DNA of 47,971 nucleotides from assembly GCA_025360745.1 (NCBI GenBank), contig JANYBP010000075.1, positions 1 to 47,971 of the forward strand. The letters are read 5' to 3'. This DNA is from a bacterium. GTDB lineage: Bacteria > Verrucomicrobiota > Kiritimatiellia > CAIKKV01 > CAIYGI01. The position numbers were made by a program, and so were the translations under genes. Shown piece after piece: positions 14,019 through 21,363 of the stretch (position 1 is the stretch's first letter; every line of letters starts with the position of its first letter). The notes under the pieces are model-generated. The model was not told the origin of the DNA. It saw only the letters and a program-made list of their open reading frames with translations, and made no database searches.

Positions 14019-16267
14019 GCGTTGTCGAAACGACAGTGGTGGGGGCGGCGCCTCGGGAGACGGTCGAGGGCTCGGTCGAGCGTGTCACCTTTCACAGCGA
14101 AGAAACCGGCTACTGCGTGCTGCGGGTGAAGGTGCGGGGACGGCGGGAAGTGGCGACACTGGTGGGGCGGCTGCCGCAGGTGGCGGCCGGGGAGTGGGTC
14201 AAGGCCCAGGGCGGTTGGGTGATGGACAAGGAGCATGGCCTGCAGTTCCGCGCCGAGACGCTCGAAACGACGCCGCCGGATTCGATCGAGGGCATCGAAA
14301 AATTCCTCGGCTCGGGCATGATCAAGGGCATCGGTCCGGTCTACGCCGGGAAACTGGTGGCGCGCTTCGCCAAACAGGTCTTCGATGTCATCGACAAGCA
14401 ATCGGCCCTGCTGGAAACCGTCGAGGGCATCGGACCGGTGCGCCGGCAGCGCATCAAGGACGGCTGGCAGGAAGCCAAGAGTGTGCGCGCGATCATGACC
14501 TTCCTGATGGGCAACGGCGTCAGCACGGCGCGCGCTTTCCGCATCTACAAGACCTACGGCGAAAACGCCATCGCCTGCGTGCGCGCCGATCCCTACTGCC
14601 TGGCGCGGGATATCTGGGGCATCGGCTTTCAGACCGCCGATCAGGTGGCCGAACGGCTGGGGATCGAGAAGACCAGCGATCTGCGGGCGCGGGCGGGGAT
14701 CGAGTACGTGCTGCAGGAGACCCAGGCCGACGGCCACTGCGCCTATCCGCGCGAGGCGCTGCTGGCCAAGGCCGCCGAAATTCTGGGGATACCCCTGGAG
14801 ATCGTGCAGACGGCGCTCGATCACGGACTCGCCGAGAAGCGCATGGTGCTGGATCCTGGGGACGCGGAACTCGGACCGCTGATCTACCTGACGCCGCTTT
14901 TCAACGCCGAGGTGACGCTGGCCGCCGCGCTGCTGGAACTCACCGCCGGCGCGCATCCCTGTCCGCCGATCGACATTGCCAAGGCCACCGCTTGGGTGGA
15001 GGCGCAAACCAAGCTCACACTGGCCCCGGCGCAGCGCGCGGCGCTGGCCATGGCGGTGCGCTCGAAGGCGATGGTGATCACCGGCGGGCCGGGCGTCGGC
15101 AAGACCACGCTCGTCAACGCGATCCTGCGCGTGCTGACGGCGAAAAAACTGCGCGTCGTGCTGGCGGCGCCGACCGGGCGGGCGGCCAAGCGGTTGACCG
15201 AGACAACCGGACGCGAGGCCAAGACGCTGCACCGCCTGATGATCTACGATCCGCGCACCGGCGCTTTCCGGCACAATCGCGAAAACCCGCTCGAAGGCGA
15301 TGTTTTTGTGGTGGACGAATGCAGCATGCTGGATTTGCCGCTGGCCTGCCACTTGATGCGCGCCGTGCCGCGCTACGCTGCGCTGCTGCTGGTGGGCGAT
15401 GTGGACCAATTGCCGTCGGTCGGCCCCGGCGCCGTGCTGCACGATCTGATCGCCTCCGGCCGTCTGCCGGTCTGCCGGCTGAGCGAGGTTTTCCGCCAGG
15501 TGGCGTCAAGCGCCATCATCTCCAACGCCCACCGCGTGAACGAGGGCGAGATGCCCTTGACCGGCCAGGCCGGCGGGACGTCGGACTTTTACTTCATCCC
15601 CGAGGACGACGCCGACCGCGCGGCCGAACGGCTGGTGGCGCTGGTGCGCGACCAGATTCCGAAAAAGTTCGGCTTCAATCCGCGCGAGGAGATTCAGGTG
15701 CTGACGCCGATGCAGCGCGGCGTGCTGGGCGCGCGCCATTTGAACCAGCGCCTGCAGGCGGCGCTCAACGGAAACGGCGACGGCGTCGAGCGCTTCGGCG
15801 TGGCTTTTCGCGTGGGCGACCGCGTGATGCAGACGCACAACAACTACGACAAGGAAGTCTACAATGGCGATCTGGGGCAGATCGTAAAACTGCGCCGCGA
15901 CGATCGCGAACTGGTGGTGAGTTATGGCGATCGCGAGGTGTCGTACGATTTCGAGGAGTTGGACGAACTGACCCTGGCCTACGCCGTGACGATTCACAAA
16001 AGCCAGGGCAGCGAGTATCCTTGCGTCGTGATCCCGCTGCACACCCAGCACTACATGCTGCTGCAGCGCAACCTGCTCTACACCGGCATCACACGCGGGA
16101 GAAAGCTGGTGGTGCTGCTCGGTTCGTTGAAGGCCGTGGCGATGGCGGTCAAACGTCTGGACACGCGGCAGCGCATCACGCGCCTGGCCGAGCGTCTGCG
16201 CAGCGGCCAGCCGGGGCAGTCCGTGCGCATACGTGGCGCGGGCGCCCCGCCGGCATTTGCCGATTAG
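14015..16267 (+). CDS. recD2: RecD2-type ATP-dependent DNA helicase
   Basis: A 750-aa SF1B 5'-3' helicase of the RecD2 (RecD/TraA) family, which acts outside a RecBCD complex in replication-fork and mismatch-related repair. The N-terminal OB-like region (about 12-85) carries ETVEGSVERVTFHSEETGYCVLRV-type start residues. HhH-like helices follow (IKGIGPVYAGKL near 103-114, VEGIGPVRRQRI near 139-150). The motor has Walker A GGPGVGKTT at 357-365, Walker B VVDECSM near 434, a Q/GD motif GDVDQLPSVGPG near 460-471, and the C-terminal UvrD-like end with YAVTIHKSQGSEYP near 658-671. The start at 14015 overlaps the upstream stop by ATGA. lipA follows after 21 nt. Confidence 0.95.
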   Translation: MSVVETTVVGAAPRETVEGSVERVTFHSEETGYCVLRVKVRGRREVATLVGRLPQVAAGEWVKAQGGWVMDKEHGLQFRAETLETTPPDSIEGIEKFLGSGMIKGIGPVYAGKLVARFAKQVFDVIDKQSALLETVEGIGPVRRQRIKDGWQEAKSVRAIMTFLMGNGVSTARAFRIYKTYGENAIACVRADPYCLARDIWGIGFQTADQVAERLGIEKTSDLRARAGIEYVLQETQADGHCAYPREALLAKAAEILGIPLEIVQTALDHGLAEKRMVLDPGDAELGPLIYLTPLFNAEVTLAAALLELTAGAHPCPPIDIAKATAWVEAQTKLTLAPAQRAALAMAVRSKAMVITGGPGVGKTTLVNAILRVLTAKKLRVVLAAPTGRAAKRLTETTGREAKTLHRLMIYDPRTGAFRHNRENPLEGDVFVVDECSMLDLPLACHLMRAVPRYAALLLVGDVDQLPSVGPGAVLHDLIASGRLPVCRLSEVFRQVASSAIISNAHRVNEGEMPLTGQAGGTSDFYFIPEDDADRAAERLVALVRDQIPKKFGFNPREEIQVLTPMQRGVLGARHLNQRLQAALNGNGDGVERFGVAFRVGDRVMQTHNNYDKEVYNGDLGQIVKLRRDDRELVVSYGDREVSYDFEELDELTLAYAVTIHKSQGSEYPCVVIPLHTQHYMLLQRNLLYTGITRGRKLVVLLGSLKAVAMAVKRLDTRQRITRLAERLRSGQPGQSVRIRGAGAPPAFAD

Positions 16268-16288
16268 GCGCGCTATGGATGGCCGATC

Positions 16289-17188
16289 ATGAGTGTCGTG
16301 GATAAAAAGCCGGGGAAGGCGCGGTTGCCGTCATGGATCCGCGTGCGGGTGGGCACGGGCGGCGCGCCGTCGGCGGTGGCGGGCGCGATCGGCGCGGCCG
16401 GGTTGCACACCGTCTGCGCCAGCGCGCATTGTCCCAACCAGTCCGAGTGCTTCGGGCGCGGTATGGCGACCTTTCTGATCCTGGGCGATCGTTGCACCAG
16501 GCGCTGCCGGTTCTGCGCCGTGGAAGGCGGCCAGCCGGCCGCGCCCGATCCCGGCGAAGCGGGACGCGTGGCCGCGGCCGCCGCGCGGCTGAAATTGCGC
16601 TACGTGGTGGTCACCAGTGTGACGCGCGACGATCTGCCTGACGGCGGCGCCGGAGTCTTTGCGGAGACCATTCGCGCCCTGCGCGCGGCCTGTCACGGGG
16701 TGCGCGTCGAGGTGCTGACGCCCGACTTCGGAGGGCGCGAAGCCGATATCGACACGGTGCTCGACGCGCAACCGGAGGTCTTCAACCACAACCTTGAGAC
16801 CGTGCGGCGTTTGCAGCGGACCATCCGTCCGCAGGCCGACTATACCCGTTCGCTGGCGGTGCTGGCCCACGCGGCGCGGCGCGGCCGTGAGGTTGTGGTC
16901 AAATCGGGCGTGATGGTGGGATTGGGCGAAAGCGACGACGAATTGTTCGAAGCGCTGGGCGATTTGCACGCGGCCGGCTGCCGGGCGCTGACCATCGGTC
17001 AATATCTCAGCCCCTCGCCGGCGCATGAACCAGTGGCGCGCTTCGTTGCTCCGGCGCTCTTCGAGGAATTTCGCGCACATGCCTTGCGGATGGGCTTTAC
17101 CGCCGTGGCCGCGGGGCCGATGGTGCGTTCATCCTACAATGCCGAGTCGCTTTTTTCCGCGCCCGCCGGTATCGCGCACAGTTGCTGA
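16289..17188 (+). CDS. lipA: Lipoyl synthase (LipA)
   Basis: A radical SAM enzyme inserting two sulfurs at C6 and C8 of protein-bound octanoyl groups to make lipoate for pyruvate and 2-oxoglutarate dehydrogenases and the glycine cleavage system. Both [4Fe-4S] sites are complete: auxiliary-cluster cysteines C43, C48, C54 in CASAHCPNQSEC, and SAM-cluster cysteines C69, C73, C76 in CTRRCRFC. The C-terminal RSSY motif (280-283) that ligates the auxiliary cluster is intact. At 299 aa it is a normal length. It lies 21 nt downstream of recD2 and is probably co-transcribed. No lipB or lplA is in the window. Confidence 0.97.
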   Translation: MSVVDKKPGKARLPSWIRVRVGTGGAPSAVAGAIGAAGLHTVCASAHCPNQSECFGRGMATFLILGDRCTRRCRFCAVEGGQPAAPDPGEAGRVAAAAARLKLRYVVVTSVTRDDLPDGGAGVFAETIRALRAACHGVRVEVLTPDFGGREADIDTVLDAQPEVFNHNLETVRRLQRTIRPQADYTRSLAVLAHAARRGREVVVKSGVMVGLGESDDELFEALGDLHAAGCRALTIGQYLSPSPAHEPVARFVAPALFEEFRAHALRMGFTAVAAGPMVRSSYNAESLFSAPAGIAHSC

Positions 17189-17191
17189 GTC

Positions 17192-17261
17192 GGTTGAAGG
17201 TGGATGGTGGGAGGTGGATGGTGGAGGGTGGAAGGTGGAGGGTGGAAGGTGTGAGGTGGGA
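17192..17261. repeat. Heptamer array GGTGGAR x10
   Basis: Ten consecutive units in perfect 7-nt phase: GGTTGAA, GGTGGAT, GGTGGGA, GGTGGAT, GGTGGAG, GGTGGAA, GGTGGAG, GGTGGAA, GGTGTGA, GGTGGGA. It starts 3 nt after the lipA stop. It is one of the longest arrays, and every unit carries a substitution pattern of its own. Confidence 0.93.
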
Positions 17262-17434
17262 CCCAAATCCTCGCCTAAGGACGTTGCGATCATGTTGCTG
17301 CCAAGTCTTTCGCCCTACGCCCACGCGGCGACGGAGGCCCGCCGCCCTCCAGGGAAGTCATCGAGACTTGCTAGAGGAATTTTCTGGAGGGCGGCAGGCC
17401 TCTGCCGCCGCGTGGGCACAAGGCGAATAGCTTA
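17261..17434. repeat. Dispersed repeat copy B (inverted) plus partial inverted partner
   Basis: 17261-17374 is the reverse complement of copy A at 12741-12854. Directly after it, about 17380-17434 repeats the core (TGGAGGGCGGC...GCCGCCGCGTGGGC...AGGCGAA) in the opposite orientation, so this locus is a palindromic pair with arms of about 50 bp. No gene is supported in it. Confidence 0.8.
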
Positions 17435-17471
17435 TGGATGGAATGTCGGAACGCCGTTAGGCGAGGATCAG

Positions 17472-17626
17472 GGTGGGAGGTGGAGGGTGGAGGGTGGAAG
17501 GTGATAGAACGAAACGGACAGGTTGCACGATCCGAGGATACGCCGCTCCATGGCGCAGACGCACCTGCCGGTGAAGGGTCTCTACTTGGTACGGACTCTT
17601 CCACCTTCCACCTTCCACCATCAACC
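17472..17626. repeat. Inverted pair of GGTGGAR heptamer arrays
   Basis: Left array 17472-17506 (GGTGGGA, GGTGGAG, GGTGGAG, GGTGGAA, GGTGATA) and right array 17599-17626 (TTCCACC x3, ATCAACC) are inverted relative to each other around a loop of about 92 nt. The transcript could fold into a long hairpin just upstream of the GT2 gene. Confidence 0.85.
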
Positions 17627-17671
17627 AGCAGCCGCCCGGGCGGCTGCCGCTCTCAGGCGGCGCCGTCCGTT

Positions 17672-18349
17672 TTGGAGCGCGGCTGCGTCGTGATCCCCGC
17701 CTATTGCGAAGCGCGTTTTATCGGCGATCTCGTGCGCCGGGTACGAAGCGTGATTCCCGATGTATTCGTGGTGGACGACGGCTCGCCGGACGCGACGGCC
17801 GGCGCGGCCGCGGCGGCCGGCGCGACGGTCTTGAGGCACGCCGTGAATCGAGGCAAGGGCGCGGCTTTGGAAACAGGCTTGGCGCGGGCGCGTGCCGGCG
17901 GCTTTGCGTTCGTGGTGACGATGGACGGCGATGGACAGCACGCCCCGGCGGAACTGGCGCGGTTTTTGCAAGTCTACCGCGACGGAGGCGCGCCGGTATT
18001 GATTGGGAACCGCTTTCACGGTTCTGTGCGCATGCCCTGGCTGAGGAAGGCGACCAATCGAGCCATGAGTTGGCTGCTCAGCCGGGAGATGGGGCAGCGT
18101 GTGCCCGACACGCAGTGCGGTTACCGGTTGTTCGGACGGGAAGTCCTGCCCTGGTTGTCCGGCGGCGCGGCCACCCGCTATGCGGCCGAATCGGAGGTAT
18201 TGTTGTGTCTGGCGCGGCGCGGCGTAAGGATCGGCAGTGTGCCGGTGACGGCCATTTACGGCGACGAGCGCAGCAAGATCAATCCCCTGAGCGACACCGT
18301 GCGCTTCTTACGCATGCTGCTGCGGTTCCGCCGCCAGTCGCGCCGCTGA
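17672..18349 (+). CDS. Family 2 glycosyltransferase (dolichol-P-mannose synthase-like)
   Basis: A GT-A fold glycosyltransferase of about 225 aa, similar in layout to polyprenyl-phosphate sugar synthases. Conserved: VIPAYCEA at about 7-14, VVDDGSPD at about 33-40, HAVNRGKGAALETGL at about 58-72, MDGDGQH with the DXD-type metal site at about 86-92, and DTQCGYRLF at about 147-155. No C-terminal membrane domain is present. The start is uncertain: the frame is open back to an ATG at 17438, but that stretch is encoded by heptamer arrays (peptides such as STFHLPPSTS), so I take the TTG at 17672 immediately before the conserved core. It lies on the plus strand, opposite to the polysaccharide cluster. 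Confidence 0.82.
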   Translation: MERGCVVIPAYCEARFIGDLVRRVRSVIPDVFVVDDGSPDATAGAAAAAGATVLRHAVNRGKGAALETGLARARAGGFAFVVTMDGDGQHAPAELARFLQVYRDGGAPVLIGNRFHGSVRMPWLRKATNRAMSWLLSREMGQRVPDTQCGYRLFGREVLPWLSGGAATRYAAESEVLLCLARRGVRIGSVPVTAIYGDERSKINPLSDTVRFLRMLLRFRRQSRR

Positions 18350-18374
18350 CCGGTGGCGCGACCGATCTGAGAAA

Positions 18375-18452
18375 CCAGGGTTCAGGGTGTCAGGGTTCAG
18401 GAATGATATGATAGCGATGCGTAGCAGTTTTTACCTGAACCCTGAACCCTGG
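18375..18452. repeat. Inverted CCAGGGTTCAGGG heptamer pair
   Basis: Left CCAGGGTTCAGGGTG... (18375-18401) and right CCTGAACCCTGAACCCTGG (18434-18452) are near-perfect reverse complements around a 32-nt loop, with period 7 (one 8-nt step). It lies between the convergent GT2 and CBM9-like genes, where it could form an RNA hairpin on either strand; no U-tract follows. Confidence 0.85.
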
Positions 18453-18496
18453 CGCCTCAAGGCGGGCGCCAGTTACGCAGCCTCCCAATCGAACAC

Positions 18497-19171
18497 TCAC
18501 TCCATCGTCAGCGAGCCCCATTCCTCCTGACGGTGGAATTTGCAGACGGAATGGGGTGAGGTGGATCCGAGCACGGGCGTCTTGACGCCGCGGGTGTAAT
18601 CGTAGCGGCTGAATGAAAAAAGCCAGCTTGTGCCGGCGGGCGCGCCGCCGCTCTCGGCGATGGCCGCGAAGGGCACACGGGCCAGCGCTTCCCACCAGCA
18701 GGCGGCGCGGTCAACGCGTGTCCAGTGGTCGAAGATTGGCGCCGGCAACAGCCATGTGGAAGACAATGCCGGGTTCAGTTTCAACGTGGCGAAAACCTCG
18801 GCGGATGGAATCCTCAGTTGAAAGACATTATTTTCGGGAGTGACGTGCAACTCGAAGTAGGCCGACTGGGCGACGGGGCGCAAAAACATCTCGAACACAT
18901 CGCCGCGCGTATAAGCCGGCGCATTAAATACGTTTTCAGGATTAAAGGGATCGTCGTCCCGCAGGTGGGCGTAGACCCAAAGCGCGTCGGCGTCGTGCCC
19001 GATCCGCACGCCGGCCGGCCGGAATTCGGCCTGCGGCGCCGGCAACCAGGCCTGCTGCATCTCGCAGACAGCGCCGGCGGCGAACGCGGCGGCGACGGAC
19101 GACCAATCCGACGGATCGAAAGCGGGCAGTTTACGGCACAACAGGGCGGGCGGTTGAAGTATGGTGGTCAT
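18497..19171 (-). CDS. CBM9/DOMON-like sugar-binding domain protein
   Basis: A 224-aa single-domain protein resembling family 9 carbohydrate-binding/DOMON-like modules. These are beta-sandwich domains that bind sugar ends. Visible: the strand pair GIGH...ALWVYAHLRDDDPFNP (about 58-80), GDVFEMFLRP (about 90-99), YFELHVTPENNVFQLRIP (about 104-121) and the C-terminal KFHRQEEWGSLTME. There is no signal peptide, so it is predicted cytoplasmic unless exported by an unknown route. Its ATG overlaps the stop of the 4,6-dehydratase (ATGA), making it the last gene of the polysaccharide operon. A role in sugar binding is inferred from fold alone. Confidence 0.7.
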   Translation of the reverse strand: MTTILQPPALLCRKLPAFDPSDWSSVAAAFAAGAVCEMQQAWLPAPQAEFRPAGVRIGHDADALWVYAHLRDDDPFNPENVFNAPAYTRGDVFEMFLRPVAQSAYFELHVTPENNVFQLRIPSAEVFATLKLNPALSSTWLLPAPIFDHWTRVDRAACWWEALARVPFAAIAESGGAPAGTSWLFSFSRYDYTRGVKTPVLGSTSPHSVCKFHRQEEWGSLTME

Positions 19172-21087
19172 GTTGGGACTACGAATTGCGGCACCAGGCG
19201 TTTGAGCGTTTGGATCAGTTCCGCATCGTCGGCGCGTTTCATGGCGGCGGTGAGATCCATCAGGCCGGCGTCCAGGGTTTCGTGCGTAACGTTTGCGCCG
19301 GGCACCACGAAGACTTTGGCGTGGTGCGTGCGCTGATAATCTTCGCCTTCGATGAACAACTCCTCCACCAACTTCTCGCCGGGGCGGCAGCCCGTAAATT
19401 GAATCTGAATGTCCCGGTTGGGCTCCAGCCCCGACAAACGGATCATGTCGCGCGCCAGATCGAGCACCTTGACCGGTTCGCCCATGTCGAGCATGAAGAC
19501 TTCCCCGCCACGGCCCAGCACGCTGGCCTGCAGGACCAGTTGCACGGCTTCGGGGATCGTCATGAAAAAACGTTTCATCTCTGGGTGGGTGACGGTCACC
19601 GGTCCGCCCATGGCGATCTGTCGGCGGAATAGCGGCACGACGCTGCCGCGACTGCCCAGCACATTGCCGAAACGCACCGCCACATAATACCGTCCGGTGC
19701 GCAACGCCGCATTATGCACCAGCATCTCCGCCACGCGCTTGGTGGCGCCCATGACCGAACTCGGGTTCACCGCCTTGTCGGTCGAGATCATCACGAAACG
19801 CTCCACCCCGGCGGCATCGGCGGCGGCCAGCAGATTGCCCGTGCCGAAAATGTTGTTGGAAACCGCCTCGCAGGGGTTTTCTTCCATCAGCGGCACATGT
19901 TTGTGGGCCGCGGCATGGAAGATCACTTCCGGTTGAAAACTCTTGAAAACCGTGCATAACCGCTCCGCATCGCGGATGTCGGCGATGCAGCGCCGCAAGA
20001 TGGGCTTGCGTCCGCGGGGCAGATTCTGCAATCCCTCCACGCGGCGGTCCAACTCGCACGAGATGTCGAAGACGCTGTTTTCACCGTGTCCAAGCAGAAT
20101 GATTTCCCGCGGCTGGCAACGCAGAATCTGCCTGCACAATTCGCTGCCGATGGAACCTCCGCTGCCGGTGACCAGCACACGCCGGCCCGCCAGAAATCCC
20201 ACCACGGCCTGCATATCGGTCTGGATCGGTTCCCGGCGCAGCAGGTCGTCAATCTCCACCTCGCGCAAGGCGTTGGCCGTGATGTCGCCCGAAACGATAT
20301 CTTCCAGGCGCGGGAGATTGCGGGAGGGCACACCGGCCGCTTCGCACATGTTGACGATCTCGCGGATTTTGCTGCCCGGCGCCGAGGGCATGGCGATAAT
20401 CACCTCGTCAACCTTGAACTCCGTCACCAGGCGCGGAATGTCGGTCAGCCGCCCGCGCACGGGAATGCCATGCAGCCGCATGCCGTATTTCGCGGTATCG
20501 TCATCCACAAAAGCCACCGGCACGCGGAACTCGTTGCGGCGCTGCTGCAATAAACGCACCACGCTTACACCCGCGTCGCCCGCGCCCACCACGATTACCC
20601 GCTGCGCCACGGACGATTTCCCGTTGGCGTCCGCCTTGCTCGCGTTGCCGGGTCTGGTGCTGTACAGAAAGCGCTTTAACATGCGCGGCGCCACCACGAC
20701 GATCCCGGTCACGATCCCGTCCAGAATCGGCAGTAAACGCGGCAGGTGCAACTGCCAGTTCCTGTTCGTGAACGACGAGACATCAAGATTGACGACGAAT
20801 AACAGGAAGGTTGACAGCGCCACTCCCCGCACGATCGCCAGCATGTCGGACATCGTCGCATAGCGCCACAAGCGGCTGTACAACCCGGCCCACTTGAAGA
20901 CCGACAGCTTAACCAGGAGCGAGAGCATTGTGTAGGCCAGCAGCCCCAACCGGTATTGATCCGCCAGGCAGTCCTGATCCACCCGTAAAAACAACGCTGT
21001 CAGCGGGGTGATCAGCAGCAGCAGCGCGTCGCCGATCAGAAAGTGCAGGTTGCGGTCGCCGAAGGCCGGTTTATTAAAAGTCATCAT
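19168..21087 (-). CDS. Membrane UDP-GlcNAc 4,6-dehydratase (PglF/WbpM/CapD type)
   Basis: A 639-aa inner-membrane nucleotide-sugar dehydratase. Four hydrophobic segments (about 17-35, 45-62, 86-104, 121-136) anchor it. A CoA/NAD-binding-like Rossmann domain with VGAGDAG (168-173) follows, then the catalytic SDR domain with TGSGGSIGSE (307-316), HAAAHKHVP (391-399) and the altered catalytic set of this group, STDK (435-438) and M446/K450, where Met replaces the usual Tyr. It converts UDP-GlcNAc to the 4-keto-6-deoxy sugar, the substrate of the aminotransferase next door. I start at 21087 (MMTFNKP); the open frame upstream includes a repeat (21100-21134) and no family-like residues. Confidence 0.92.
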   Translation of the reverse strand: MMTFNKPAFGDRNLHFLIGDALLLLITPLTALFLRVDQDCLADQYRLGLLAYTMLSLLVKLSVFKWAGLYSRLWRYATMSDMLAIVRGVALSTFLLFVVNLDVSSFTNRNWQLHLPRLLPILDGIVTGIVVVAPRMLKRFLYSTRPGNASKADANGKSSVAQRVIVVGAGDAGVSVVRLLQQRRNEFRVPVAFVDDDTAKYGMRLHGIPVRGRLTDIPRLVTEFKVDEVIIAMPSAPGSKIREIVNMCEAAGVPSRNLPRLEDIVSGDITANALREVEIDDLLRREPIQTDMQAVVGFLAGRRVLVTGSGGSIGSELCRQILRCQPREIILLGHGENSVFDISCELDRRVEGLQNLPRGRKPILRRCIADIRDAERLCTVFKSFQPEVIFHAAAHKHVPLMEENPCEAVSNNIFGTGNLLAAADAAGVERFVMISTDKAVNPSSVMGATKRVAEMLVHNAALRTGRYYVAVRFGNVLGSRGSVVPLFRRQIAMGGPVTVTHPEMKRFFMTIPEAVQLVLQASVLGRGGEVFMLDMGEPVKVLDLARDMIRLSGLEPNRDIQIQFTGCRPGEKLVEELFIEGEDYQRTHHAKVFVVPGANVTHETLDAGLMDLTAAMKRADDAELIQTLKRLVPQFVVPT

Positions 21088-21099
21088 GTCCGCGCAGGA

Positions 21100-21134
21100 T
21101 TCAGGTTGTTCAGGCTGAAGACTGTTAGATTGAA
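21100..21134. repeat. Dispersed CAGGCTGAAGACTGTTAGA element
   Basis: A segment just upstream of the dehydratase start resembles 38597-38631: both read CAGGTTG, then (A)GGCTGAAG(G/A)CTGTTAGA, then TGAA. The 276-bp gap 21088-21363 otherwise holds only a short imperfect hairpin around 21191-21236 (AAGGCGGAAG against CTTCCGCCCTT). Confidence 0.65.
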
Positions 21135-21363
21135 TCAGCGGCGATTGTAACATTAACTTATTAACCGCGCAAACCACATGAAAGACGAAAGGCGGAAGGT
21201 GGCCGGTCTCAGACCGAACGCAACTTCCGCCCTTCGAAGCCTTCTCTGATACAGCGCTGGATAAGAAGAGTTGACTCAAAGCCAATGGTCAATTAAGACG
21301 CTTTTCATGAAGACAGCTCTCCATGTCTCCGTTCATACCGACCGCTAATCTGCGCCCAACCGG

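Noticed and set aside
13910-15442. 510-codon open frame on the minus strand opposite recD2
   Set aside because: Antisense shadow caused by high third-position GC; the helicase motifs on the plus strand are complete.
14194-16305. 703-codon open frame overlapping recD2 on the same strand
   Set aside because: Out-of-frame shadow made of Gly/Arg/Ala; no motifs.
17192-17626. CRISPR array
   Set aside because: The repeats are contiguous 7-nt units without spacers, and no cas gene is present.
18375-18452. Rho-independent terminator between convergent genes
   Set aside because: The stem is good but has a 32-nt loop and no T-run on either strand; same architecture as non-terminator heptamer pairs elsewhere.
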